From positions 1-64,000 of the forward strand of contig SZOW01000002.1 of NCBI GenBank assembly GCA_030263395.1: a DNA stretch of 64,000 nt. Reading direction: 5' to 3'. Under the pieces are notes generated by a model. It had not been told where the DNA came from, made no database searches, and saw only the letters and a program-made list of their open reading frames with translations. This stretch comes from QUBU01 sp014337915. Its GTDB lineage: Bacteria > Pseudomonadota > Gammaproteobacteria > Steroidobacterales > GCA-2729495. The translations under genes and the position numbers were made by a program. Shown one piece after another: positions 48,760-59,519 of this stretch. Each line of letters starts with the position of its first letter. The stretch's first letter is position 1.

Positions 48760-50326
48760 CGGGAAGCCTCATGAGCAGTTCCAGCGCGAAGCCCGCCTTG
48801 GCCTGGCCCGCGTGCTCGCCGCTGACTTCGTCGGTGAGCGTCGCACCGGGGTTGATGTCGAGCGGCTGGGACTTGAACGTCACCTGGGCTGCGGCCGGAT
48901 GCGCCCGCAACTCGTCCGCAAAGGCCTCGACCTCGGCAAAGGCCTGCACGTAGTCGCCGCTGAACGGCGCGACATGGCCCCGGAGCCTGACCCTGATGCT
49001 GTCGTCGGCTGGCAGCGCTGCCGGCGCTGACGCCGGATCGGTCAGCGAATCCGCCGCCGGATCTCCCGGCGTTGCATCCTGCGCGGCTGCTGGCGGGCCA
49101 ACCGACCACTCGATGCCGTCGAGTCGGATCCGTGGGCTCGCGGTCACGGCCTCGCCCACCGCCGCGAGGATCCAGGCCGGATCGACCTGGTGCGCAGCAA
49201 CCGCGTCATAGGCCATCACCACCGCACGCATGCGCAGCGGGTCCATTTCCGCACGCGCGCTGCCTGGATCCGGCAGTGCGGCCTCGAGCTGGTCAGCCGC
49301 AGCTGCCGATCCCGCCGCCTGCTGGCCGGCCGCGAGGATCGCCAGGCCGTTGCCCAGCGCGCCGGCCAGTGCCAGCCCGGTCAGGCCGAGGCAGGCGGTC
49401 GCGGCGATCCGGCGCGCGCGGAACAGCTGGAAGTAGCGGCGCTCCCTGGCGGCGGCAAAGTTATCGCCGGTGGGCGGTACCCGCAGCATGTCGATGAAGC
49501 TGCGCACGGACTTGTCCGGATCGAAGGCGACCGGCAGCCGCAGGCGGCGGCTGATCTCCGCTGGCGCCAGCGCACGCGGCTGCCAGTGCTCACCGACGGC
49601 GCCCGCTGCGACGAGCGCCTCGAGGTCGGCCGCAGGCAACAGCAGCTGCAGCGGCTGCTCCGCGCTGCCCCGCCAGGTGGCGTCGAAGTAGCGCAGGCTC
49701 TCCTCGATCTGGCGCTGCAGAAGCAGTCCATCACCCAGATGCGCCCCGGAGGCCGCGCGCAGGCCGCGGCTGCCGGCGAGCCTGCCACGGCGAAAGAAGC
49801 AGTGCTGCAGGCGCCCGCCGGCCCGGCGCAGGACCAGCAGCGTGGCATCGGCGCTGCGGGCCGCGTCGTCGAGCAGGCGACCGGCGAGCAGGGCCGGGAC
49901 ATGCACGCCGGTCACCGGGATGCGCGCGGCTGCCAGGGTATCGAGCAGCTCACGTACCGGTTCCGGCCGGGTGAGCGCCGACAGCAGCACGTCGATCTCG
50001 CCGGGACTGCGCAGGCTGGGGCCCTGCAGCGCCGCGGTACGGAACATCGAGCGTGGAAACGCGCGCGCCAGCTTGCGACCGAGCAGCGCCTGCTGGTCGC
50101 GCCGGCCGACCTGCGGCAGGCTGTCGCGCACATGTTCCTCGTCGACGCGGTCGACCAGCACCGCGACCGGCGCCGCCGGCAGCGCGCGCAGGGCCGCGAC
50201 CAGCTGGGCGCTGTCCATGGCGCCGCCGGCGCGGACTGGTGCGAAACCAGCATGGCCCTTCCAGGACCAGAGCATGGCGCCGGAGCTGCTGAGGCAGATG
50301 ACGTATTCGTTACGCACGGCGGTCAC
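48746..50326 (-). CDS. Fused PilM/PilN-like (MshI-like) protein
   Basis: 526 residues. The N-terminal 250 residues look like a diverged PilM/MshI actin-like domain (YVICLSSSGAMLWSWKG; VDRVDEEHVRDSLPQVGRRDQQALL). A membrane helix follows at about 285-315 (ARRIAATACLGLTGLALAGALGNGLAILAAG) and then a PilN-like periplasmic part ending LLMRLPD. PilM and PilN are separate in most type IV pilus systems. GTG start at 50326, overlapping the platform gene by 4 bases. Confidence 0.62.
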   Translation of the reverse strand: MTAVRNEYVICLSSSGAMLWSWKGHAGFAPVRAGGAMDSAQLVAALRALPAAPVAVLVDRVDEEHVRDSLPQVGRRDQQALLGRKLARAFPRSMFRTAALQGPSLRSPGEIDVLLSALTRPEPVRELLDTLAAARIPVTGVHVPALLAGRLLDDAARSADATLLVLRRAGGRLQHCFFRRGRLAGSRGLRAASGAHLGDGLLLQRQIEESLRYFDATWRGSAEQPLQLLLPAADLEALVAAGAVGEHWQPRALAPAEISRRLRLPVAFDPDKSVRSFIDMLRVPPTGDNFAAARERRYFQLFRARRIAATACLGLTGLALAGALGNGLAILAAGQQAAGSAAAADQLEAALPDPGSARAEMDPLRMRAVVMAYDAVAAHQVDPAWILAAVGEAVTASPRIRLDGIEWSVGPPAAAQDATPGDPAADSLTDPASAPAALPADDSIRVRLRGHVAPFSGDYVQAFAEVEAFADELRAHPAAAQVTFKSQPLDINPGATLTDEVSGEHAGQAKAGFALELLMRLPDATG

Positions 50327-51528
50327 ATGGCGATCCGGCCGATGGTGTCGTAGATCGGGCCCAGCACCGCGAGCATCACCCAGCCGAGAACCAGCCCGAG
50401 GATCACCGTCATCGCCGGCTCGATCATCGACTGCAGGCGCTCCACGGACTCCTTCACCTCGCGGTTGTAGAAATAGGTGACATTGAGCAGCGACTGCTCG
50501 AGCTGGCCAACGTCCTCGCCCATCTTCACCATGCGCAGCACCAGCGGCGGAAACAGCTCCGCCTGGGCCAGCGCCGAACTCAGGCTGTTGCCCTGCTCCA
50601 CGAAGCCATGGGCCCTGGCGAGCGCGTCGGCCACCACGGCATTGCCGGCCAGTTCGCGCGAGGTCTTCAGGGCCTCGACCACGGTGATGCCGGAGGCATA
50701 CATGATCTGGAAGTAGGTGATGAAGCGGCTCATCACGATCTTCTCGAGGATCGGCCCGACGAACCAGGCGCGTAGCTTGAAGCGGTCGAATGCCAGGCGT
50801 GCCCGCGCGTTGCGCCGCACCAGCAGGCGCAGGCCGATGACGAGCAGCACCGGCAGGACGACCAGCAGTGGCCAGTACCCGGTCACGAAGGCGGAGGTCG
50901 CCACCAGGGCACGGGTATGCAGCGGCATGTCCTGGCCCATGTTCTTCAGGAACTCGCTCATCTGCGGCACGACATAGGCCATCAGGAAGGCCACCACTGC
51001 CAGCACCACCGTGGCAACGAAGGCCGGGTACAGCGTGAGCCGGCGGGTCTGCGCCAGCAGCTCGTCCTGCCACTTCAGCGAGGCGGTCATCTGCTCCAGA
51101 ACCGCGGAGAGTTCGCCGGACTTCTCGCCCGCCCTGACCAGGCTGACGAAGACACGGTCGAAGGTGGCCGGGAATCCCGCCATTGCCTCCGACAACCCGC
51201 TTCCGCCCTCCACCGCCAGCGCCAGAGAGGCCAGCACGTCGCGGAACGCGGGGTTCCCGGTGCTGTCGCGCAGGTCGCGCAGGGCCTCGAGAATCGGCAG
51301 GCCCGCCTTGTGGGCCTGGCCGAGGTGGAAGCAGAAATTGATGAGTTCGCGGCAGCTCACCCGGACGCCGGCTGCGCGGGCACTCCCGCGGCGCAGCGGC
51401 CGGCAGTCGATGAGCTGCAACCCGGTCTGCAACAGCAGGGCATCGAGTTCGCTCTCGCTCGCGGCGGCAAGCTGGCCACGCACCAGCCGGCCGCTGGCTG
51501 CCACGGCGCGGTAGGCGTAGGCGCTCAC
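50323..51528 (-). CDS. mshG: GspF/PilC-type platform protein (MshG)
   Basis: 401 residues. Two T2SSF domains and three membrane helices: INFCFHLGQAHKAGLPILEALRDL and VRAGEKSGELSAVLEQMTASL in the first domain, SRFITYFQIMYASGITVVEALKTS and VKMGEDVGQLEQSLLNVTYFYNREV in the second, and the final helix MIEPAMTVILGLVLGWVMLAVLGPIYD. It is the inner-membrane platform on which the ATPase drives filament assembly. GTG start at 51528 in a GTGA overlap with the ATPase gene. Named by family and neighbours. Confidence 0.9.
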   Translation of the reverse strand: MSAYAYRAVAASGRLVRGQLAAASESELDALLLQTGLQLIDCRPLRRGSARAAGVRVSCRELINFCFHLGQAHKAGLPILEALRDLRDSTGNPAFRDVLASLALAVEGGSGLSEAMAGFPATFDRVFVSLVRAGEKSGELSAVLEQMTASLKWQDELLAQTRRLTLYPAFVATVVLAVVAFLMAYVVPQMSEFLKNMGQDMPLHTRALVATSAFVTGYWPLLVVLPVLLVIGLRLLVRRNARARLAFDRFKLRAWFVGPILEKIVMSRFITYFQIMYASGITVVEALKTSRELAGNAVVADALARAHGFVEQGNSLSSALAQAELFPPLVLRMVKMGEDVGQLEQSLLNVTYFYNREVKESVERLQSMIEPAMTVILGLVLGWVMLAVLGPIYDTIGRIAM

Positions 51529-53300
51529 CGGCCGATCCCCATGGCGTGTTCGGTCAGGTCGACGACCCGCGAGATCTCCTCCAGGCTGGTGTCGCCGGCG
51601 AGCACACGGCGCATGCCATCGTCGGCCAGCGGCCGGAAGCCCCTGGCGAGCGCCAGCGTGCGCAGTTCGCCGAGCGACCTGCCCTCGGCCAGCGCGTAGT
51701 CCATCTCACGATCGAAGCGCACGATTTCCATGATTGCGAGGCGGCCGCGGTAGCCGGTTCCGTGGCAGCGCTCGCAGCCGGCCGGCTGGAACAGCTGCGG
51801 GGACTCGTCGGCGCCGATGCCCAGCAGGCGCCGTTCGATGTCGGAGGGCGCGTGCGGCTGGCGGCACTCCAGGCAGAGGCGGCGCACCAGCCGCTGCGCG
51901 AGGATGCCAATGATGTTGCCGGCGAGGATGCCGGGGCGCAGGCCGATGTCGAGCAGGCGCGGTATGGCACCGAGCGCGGAGTTGGTGTGCAGCGTCGAGT
52001 ACACCTGGTGACCGGTCATCGCCGCGCGGAAGGCCATCTCCGCGGTCGCCTCGTCGCGGATTTCGCCGACCAGGATGATGTCCGGGTCCTGGCGCATCAT
52101 CGAACGGATGCCGCCGGCAAAGTCGAGCTTCACCGCATCGCCGAGCGAGGTCTGGCGGATCATCGGGAACGGGTATTCCACCGGATCCTCCAGCGTCATG
52201 ATGTTCACCGACTCGTCGTTGCGGTAGTTGAGGATCGAGTAGAGCGTGGTGGTCTTGCCGCTGCCGGTCGGCCCGGTGACGAGGATCACGCCCTCGGGCC
52301 GCGCCATCAGCATCTTCAGCAGCGTGAGCTGGTCGTCGGGCAGGCCGAGGTCATCCAGGGGCACGACCCCGGAGCGCCGGTCGAGGATGCGCAGCACGAG
52401 GTTCTCGCCATGGATGGTGGGCTGGCTGGCGACACGGAAATCCACGGTGCGCCCGCCGAGGGCGAGCGAAATGCGGCCGTCCTGGGGCGCGCGGGTCTCG
52501 GTGATATCCATGCCCGCCATCACCTTCACGCGCACCACCATCGCCGGCCAGAACTTCTTGTGCACCGTGGATACCTGGCGCAGCACGCCGTCGATGCGAT
52601 AGCGCACGCGGATGAAGCCGTCCTCCGGCTCGAGGTGGATGTCGGAGGCGCGGCGCCGGACCGCATCGGCCAGCAGCGCATCGACCAGGCGGACCAGGGG
52701 CTGGCTGGTATCGTCGTCGACCTGCACCTGGGCGGCAGCGCTGCCCTCGCGGGGAGCATCGATCTCCTGCAGGATCGCCGCCAGCGAGAAGCCATGGTCG
52801 TAGAAGGTCTCGATGGCACCCTGGATCTCGGCGTCGCTGGCCAGCAGCGTGCGGATCTCGATGTTGCCGCCGAGCAATGCCGCCACCTGGTCCAGGGCGA
52901 CGACGTCGAAGGTGTCAGACATCGCCACCGTGAGCACCCGCCGGTTCGGGTCGTAGGCCACCGGCAGCAGGCGGAAGCGCCGTGCAAGTTCCTCGGGCAG
53001 TAGCGCCACGGCATCGCTGTCCGGGACCACCCTGGAGAGGTCGATGCTTTCCACGCGCAGCATCTCGGCCAGCGCGTCGCGCAGCACCGACTCGCTCGCC
53101 AGGCCGAGGCGCACGAGGATCTTGCCGAGGCGCTCGTTCTTCTGCTTCTGCTCGGTCAGGGCAACCCGCAGCTGGTCACGGTTGATCAGCCCCTTCTCGA
53201 CCAGGAACTCGCCGAGCTGCTTGCGCGGCGCACGCCGCTCCCGTGCCGGCGCGGCGGCGGCCGGCCGGGATGGCTGCGGCTGCTGGCTGGCGCCGGCCAT
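51525..53300 (-). CDS. mshE: GspE/PilB-type assembly ATPase (MshE)
   Basis: 591 residues. N-terminal MshEN domain (about 28-190: LGEFLVEKGLINRDQLRVALTEQKQ, LGLASESVLRDALAEML), which in MshE binds cyclic di-GMP. Then the RecA-like core with Walker A GPTGSGKT (343-350), Asp box EDPVEYP, Walker B-like DIILVGEIRDEATAEMA, and His box HTNSALGAIPRL. A Cys4 zinc site (Cys476, 479, 509, 512) is intact. Powers filament extension. ATG at 53300, 4 bases after the TPR gene. Confidence 0.93.
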   Translation of the reverse strand: MAGASQQPQPSRPAAAAPARERRAPRKQLGEFLVEKGLINRDQLRVALTEQKQKNERLGKILVRLGLASESVLRDALAEMLRVESIDLSRVVPDSDAVALLPEELARRFRLLPVAYDPNRRVLTVAMSDTFDVVALDQVAALLGGNIEIRTLLASDAEIQGAIETFYDHGFSLAAILQEIDAPREGSAAAQVQVDDDTSQPLVRLVDALLADAVRRRASDIHLEPEDGFIRVRYRIDGVLRQVSTVHKKFWPAMVVRVKVMAGMDITETRAPQDGRISLALGGRTVDFRVASQPTIHGENLVLRILDRRSGVVPLDDLGLPDDQLTLLKMLMARPEGVILVTGPTGSGKTTTLYSILNYRNDESVNIMTLEDPVEYPFPMIRQTSLGDAVKLDFAGGIRSMMRQDPDIILVGEIRDEATAEMAFRAAMTGHQVYSTLHTNSALGAIPRLLDIGLRPGILAGNIIGILAQRLVRRLCLECRQPHAPSDIERRLLGIGADESPQLFQPAGCERCHGTGYRGRLAIMEIVRFDREMDYALAEGRSLGELRTLALARGFRPLADDGMRRVLAGDTSLEEISRVVDLTEHAMGIGR

Positions 53301-53304
53301 GGCT

Positions 53305-54510
53305 TCAGCCACCCGGCCCGCGCAGGCTCGCGAGGCGGGCCTTCGCGACCTCGACGTCGAACTGCTGGCTGCCACCGGCCAGGTCGATGGCGCGCTGGTA
53401 GTAGCTGGCCGCAGGCTGCGCCTGGCCCAGCCGGTCGAGGCTCACCGCCAGGTTGAACGCATAGTCGGGATTGCGCGGCGCATGGCGCACCGCCTCGAAG
53501 AACTCCAGCTGGGCATCCGGCCAGCGGTCCTCGGCGACGTAGCGCAGCGCCAGCGCGAAATGCAGCCCGGCCGAACCGGGCTGCTCGGCCAGCATGCCCT
53601 TGAGCTGGCTTTCGCCGGCACCCATGGTGGCCGCACCCGGCAGCGCGGCGAGCGCAGCCGCCGCCGCGGCGTTCTTCGGGTCGAGCTGCCGGACGCGTCG
53701 GAACTGCTCCTGCGCCTCCGCCGTGCGCCCGGCTCGCGCGGCCAGCGTGCCGAGCCCGAGCAGCGCATCGATGTTGTCGGCGTTGGCGGCCAGCACCTCG
53801 CGGTAGGCGAGTTCGGCAGCGGCGGTGTCACCGGCCACCATGGCCTGGTAGGCGGCATCGAGGCGCGCGTAGACGGGGTCAGGCCTGCTGCCGCGCGTGA
53901 TGCGGATTTCCGCTTCCGGCGCGGCGGCTGGCGGCTGGGCTTCAGCGGCGGCGTCGGCGCCCAGCGCGGGCTGGTCGTACCAGGCCAGCGTCCCCTCGGG
54001 CTGCGCGGGCCCGGAAACTGCTGGCCCGTCCCTGCGACGACGCGTGGTGCTGCGCGCGGGTGCGGCTGGCGCCGCGGCCTGGATGGCCGCCGGAGTTTCG
54101 GGAGCTGCGTCCGCGGTCTCCTCCTCCACCACCGGCGCGGCTGCGCCGGGGCTGCGAAAGTACTGCCAGGTGAGCCACCCGCCGCAGGCCAGTGCCGCGA
54201 TGGCGACCACCGCCACCGGGCCGAAATGCAGGCCGGTGGCAGACGGCAGTGCCAGCGCCGGCGCTGCTGCGGGTGCCGGTGCGGGTACAGGTTCTGCTGC
54301 CGGCTGAGCAGCGACTGGCGCCGCGGGTTCGTCGGTCCAGCGGCGCGAGAAGCCCTGCGTGTCGCCGGCGGCATCGCCGTCCAGCGCGAGGTCGAGCGTG
54401 GCCTCCGGCTGCGGCGCAGCCGGCAGTTCGTCTACCGCTGGTGCCTCGGCCGCCGCGGCAAGCTGGGCGCGCGACGGCCGCTTGTGCAGGACGTCGAGCA
54501 GCGTGCTCAC
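53305..54510 (-). CDS. TPR protein of the pilus operon (MshN-like)
   Basis: 401 residues. Short cytosolic N terminus (STLLDVLHKR), one membrane helix at about 95-115, a Pro/Ala-rich linker and a C-terminal TPR array (ALLGLGTLAARAGRTAEAQEQFRRVRQLDP; PDYAFNLAVSLDRLGQAQPAASYYQRAIDL). This matches MshN in layout and position (between mshL and mshE). mshM, normally next to it, is missing. GTG start at 54510 overlaps the secretin gene by 4 bases. Confidence 0.78.
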   Translation of the reverse strand: MSTLLDVLHKRPSRAQLAAAAEAPAVDELPAAPQPEATLDLALDGDAAGDTQGFSRRWTDEPAAPVAAQPAAEPVPAPAPAAAPALALPSATGLHFGPVAVVAIAALACGGWLTWQYFRSPGAAAPVVEEETADAAPETPAAIQAAAPAAPARSTTRRRRDGPAVSGPAQPEGTLAWYDQPALGADAAAEAQPPAAAPEAEIRITRGSRPDPVYARLDAAYQAMVAGDTAAAELAYREVLAANADNIDALLGLGTLAARAGRTAEAQEQFRRVRQLDPKNAAAAAALAALPGAATMGAGESQLKGMLAEQPGSAGLHFALALRYVAEDRWPDAQLEFFEAVRHAPRNPDYAFNLAVSLDRLGQAQPAASYYQRAIDLAGGSQQFDVEVAKARLASLRGPGG

Positions 54511-56228
54511 GGCTGGCGCACCAGCGACGGAATGCCCGGCGCAGCCAGCGAGGTCGGCAGTGCAGCCCTGGCGACTGCCGGGGCGGCGACCCCGGCGCTG
54601 CGGATCACCGTCGGGCGCAGGAACAGCACCAGCTCGCTCTTGCGCACCGCATCGTCGCGGTAGGAGAACAGGTGGCCGATGCCCGGCAGGCGGCCGAGCA
54701 GCGGGATCTCGTCGCGGTTTTTCTGCAGCTCGTCGGTCATCAGGCCGCCGAGCACCACGGTCTGGCCATCGGCCACCTCGAGCAGCGACTCGATCTCGTT
54801 GACGTGGATCTCCGGAACCAGGTTCTCGAAATCCGCGCCCATCATCTGCGGCGCCGGATCGCTCGCGAAGCCGAGGATACGCGTCAGTGTCGGGCGGACG
54901 TTGAGGCTGACGTTGCCGTTGGGGTTGATCTGCGGCGTCACGCTCATCACGAAGCCCACCGGCACGGTGTGGATCTCGCTGGTGATGATGGTGCGCGGGT
55001 TGTTGTTGTTGGTGCCCTCGACCGTGTCCTGCTTCAGGCTGAAGTAGACCCGCTCGTCGACCACCTTGAGCAGCGCGGTCTGGTTGTTCAGCGCCATGAT
55101 GCGCGGGCTGGACAGCACCTTGGTGTCGCCGAACTGCGCCAGCAGCTTGACCGCCGCGGAGAAGCCACTGCCGTCGGCGTCGAAGTTGTTGTAGGTCAGC
55201 GTGAACACCGGCGGCGCCGCCAGGTTGTTGCCGGTCAGGGTCGACAGCATCGAGATGCCGTCCTTGCCGGCACCACCCGCCGAAGACACCTTGGACCAGT
55301 CGACGCCCGCCTGGTAGGCATCGCTGAGGTTCACCTCCACGACGGTGACCTCGATCAGTACCTGGCGCTTGGCATTTGCCGTGACCTGGTCGATGTAGGC
55401 CTGGACCTGGGCGTGCCCGGCCTGGGTGGCCAGCACGCTGATGACACCGGCGATGGGATTGGCCACCACCGGGTCGGTCGCGGCGCCCGCGGTGGCTTCT
55501 GCGCCGGCACCATCGGCTGCCGCCCGGCCGGTGACGAGCTGGCGGATGTTCACCGCCAGCGTGTTCCAGAAACTGTTGTCCGAGACGCTCTTGACCTTGG
55601 TGCGAGAGGTGTTGCCCTCGCCATCGTCACTGCCGCCACCACTGGCGGAGCTGGAACCCGAATCCGCGGAGTCCACCCCGGACTCGCCGGTGGTGGACAC
55701 CTGGGTGGCAACGCTGACCTCGCCCTCGCTGGTGCGCGCCAGGTTGACGTAGTCGACGGCGTAGTTGCGCCAGAACGGCGCATCGGGCATCACCACCATG
55801 CTGCCGGCCTCGAGCTGGTAGCGCAGGCTCACCTGCCGGGAAATCCGCTCGAGCAGCTGCGGCAACGTCTGGTCGATGGCGTTCATGGTGACCCGGCCCT
55901 GGATGTCGCCATGGATGTCGACGTTGATGCCGGCATCGCGGGCCAGCGCGAACAGCACGTCGCGCACCGGCATGTCGGTGACGACGACGCTGAAGGTCTC
56001 CGGGCGCTGCGCCGGCTGCGGCGGCGGCGGCAGCGGCACCTGGCCCACAGTCGCCGGTATGCCCTGCCTGGCGCCTTCGGACTCCAGGTGCCCGGGCGCG
56101 GGCTCGTATTTCATCAGCGGCCCGCAACCGGCGACCAGGGTAATGCCCGCAGCCAGAACCACGGGAAGCAGCCGGTGCGGCAGGGATGCCGCCGCCGGAA
56201 CGATTTCATGCCAATGCATCATGGCCAT
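54507..56228 (-). CDS. mshL: Secretin of the msh-like system (MshL)
   Basis: 573 residues. A lipoprotein: lipobox LVAG-Cys35. Short STN/N0-type domain (FSVVVTDMPVRDVLFALARDAGINVDIHG), N1-like part, a Ser/Gly-rich linker (GSSSASGGGSDDGEGN), and the secretin core VLIEVTVVEVNLSDAYQAGVDW...LLAQFGDTKVLSSPRIMALNNQTALLKV...VADGQTVVLGGLMTDEL...GIGHLFSYRDD. Forms the outer-membrane pore for the filament. ATG at 56228. First gene of the operon. Confidence 0.92.
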   Translation of the reverse strand: MAMMHWHEIVPAAASLPHRLLPVVLAAGITLVAGCGPLMKYEPAPGHLESEGARQGIPATVGQVPLPPPPQPAQRPETFSVVVTDMPVRDVLFALARDAGINVDIHGDIQGRVTMNAIDQTLPQLLERISRQVSLRYQLEAGSMVVMPDAPFWRNYAVDYVNLARTSEGEVSVATQVSTTGESGVDSADSGSSSASGGGSDDGEGNTSRTKVKSVSDNSFWNTLAVNIRQLVTGRAAADGAGAEATAGAATDPVVANPIAGVISVLATQAGHAQVQAYIDQVTANAKRQVLIEVTVVEVNLSDAYQAGVDWSKVSSAGGAGKDGISMLSTLTGNNLAAPPVFTLTYNNFDADGSGFSAAVKLLAQFGDTKVLSSPRIMALNNQTALLKVVDERVYFSLKQDTVEGTNNNNPRTIITSEIHTVPVGFVMSVTPQINPNGNVSLNVRPTLTRILGFASDPAPQMMGADFENLVPEIHVNEIESLLEVADGQTVVLGGLMTDELQKNRDEIPLLGRLPGIGHLFSYRDDAVRKSELVLFLRPTVIRSAGVAAPAVARAALPTSLAAPGIPSLVRQP

Positions 56229-56398
56229 ACGCCCTTCTGGGAACCCGCGCCGGCCGGTTCCTTCCTCAGGCAGGAACGACCGGCTGCCGCAGCTTCCCCG
56301 ACGGCGTGAAATGGCGACGTGTCATATGTCACATTCCCGCCTGCCGGGCGGGTCCCGGCAGCAGGTTATGCAAAGTGGTTCTCGGGTAGAGTGCCTCC
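56229..56398. other. Intergenic region between mshL and the VOC gene
   Basis: 170 bases between divergent genes; it must hold the promoters for the pilus operon and the VOC gene. It contains a near-palindrome GTGTCATATGTCAC around 56319-56332 and a perfect 8-bp hairpin CTGCCGGG/CCCGGCAG at 56341-56361. No convincing -35/-10 pair was identified. Confidence 0.3.
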
Positions 56399-57088
56399 AT
56401 GATGGGATCGTTCGGCAGGTTCCTCGAGGTCAGCGTGCCCGCGGCGGACGTGCTGCGTTCGCTGAATTTCTACCGCGCCCTCGGCTTCGGTGAGCTGCCG
56501 GCCGGTGACATCCGGCCCTGGCACTACGCCGTGGTGACCGACGGCGCCATCATCATCGGCCTGCATGGCGGCGGCCTGGACGAGCCGGCGCTGTGCTTCG
56601 TGCGCCCCAACCTGGCCCGCCAGGTGCGCGCCCTGGAAGCGGCGGGCCTCGAGTTCGAGTCCTGCCACCTGGGTGAGGACGAGTTCCACGAGGCGGCGCT
56701 GCGCAGCCCGGACGGCCTGCTGCTGCTGATGATCGAGGCAAGGACCTTTTCGCCCGGCGACACCGCAGCGACCGGCAGCAGCCTCCTGGGCCGCTGCGCG
56801 GAAATAACACTGGATTGCGCCGACCCGTCCCTGACACGCGCCTTCTTCGAAGCCGCTGGCTTCCTCGAGGCGGATAGCGAAGATGCCGTCACCCGACTCG
56901 ACTACCCGGGCCTGAGGCTCGCGCTGCGCGAAGCGGCGCGGGCGCGCGGGCTGGCGTTGCGCTACCCGCAGGCCGACGCTGCCACGCTGGCTCGCAGCCT
57001 GGAAGCGCAGGATTTCCCCGTCAGCCGCGGGCCTGGCGGCGACCCGCTGCTGCGCGCGCCCGAGGGCACGCGGCTGCTGCTGGGCTGA
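56399..57088 (+). CDS. VOC (glyoxalase-fold) family protein
   Basis: 229 residues in two similar halves, each with the beta-alpha-beta-beta-beta pattern: FLEVSVPAADVLRSLNFYRALGFGELP in the first, ITLDCADPSLTRAFFEAAGFLEAD in the second. Could be a metal-dependent enzyme or a resistance protein, but the usual metal ligands (His/Glu) are not clearly conserved. ATG at 56399 or the next codon. Converges on the small exported protein. Confidence 0.75.
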   Translation: MMGSFGRFLEVSVPAADVLRSLNFYRALGFGELPAGDIRPWHYAVVTDGAIIIGLHGGGLDEPALCFVRPNLARQVRALEAAGLEFESCHLGEDEFHEAALRSPDGLLLLMIEARTFSPGDTAATGSSLLGRCAEITLDCADPSLTRAFFEAAGFLEADSEDAVTRLDYPGLRLALREAARARGLALRYPQADAATLARSLEAQDFPVSRGPGGDPLLRAPEGTRLLLG

Positions 57089-57122
57089 ACGCGAAACTGG
57101 CGCGCGCTGGCGCGCGGCCTGC

Positions 57123-57419
57123 TCAGAGTTCGCCCAGCGGCCGCGTGAAGGTGAAGCGCGCCGGGTCCGCCACCAGCTTTTCGGTGGCCTCGCCGACGTT
57201 GCCGCCGAGCGCGCTGAAGGGCAATGTCACCACCCAGGTGGCGGCACCCAGCACCGTGGCGCCCAGGCCCAGCGGACGCACGATCAGTCCGTCAAAGAAC
57301 ATGGCTTCGAAGCCCGGCCGCTCGTCTACGTAACCGCCGGCCAGCACTGCCTGCGGCGCCACCAGTGCGGCGCTGACAGCCAGGGCAACGATCGTTTTCC
57401 GGATGGACTGGATTCGCAT
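57123..57419 (-). CDS. Small exported hydrophobic protein
   Basis: 98 residues with a signal peptide (1-27, ending VLAGG). The mature part has one long hydrophobic stretch (DGLIVRPLGLGATVLGAATWVVTLPFSALGGN) and ends FTFTRPLGEL. I recognise the motif RPLG-x-TV-x-VVTLPFSALGGNVGEA as common in proteobacterial genomes, usually annotated hypothetical. ATG at 57419. Downstream of acs on the same strand but separated by 121 bases. Confidence 0.7.
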   Translation of the reverse strand: MRIQSIRKTIVALAVSAALVAPQAVLAGGYVDERPGFEAMFFDGLIVRPLGLGATVLGAATWVVTLPFSALGGNVGEATEKLVADPARFTFTRPLGEL

Positions 57420-57540
57420 TTGACGGGTCTCCGTCGATGACCTGCGTGGGACGCTAGGCGCGGCCGGCCAGGTTGTCAATGCAGGCGGTCACAGCATGCC
57501 ATGCCGGCCACCCGGGGCGCCCGGGCCATTCGGGCCCCAT

Positions 57541-59508
<1,968 letters not shown>

Positions 59509-59519
59509 GGGCTGCGCCT

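Noticed and set aside
51546..53003. 485-codon frame antisense to the assembly ATPase
   Set aside because: Shadow of the mshE reading frame; no recognisable features.
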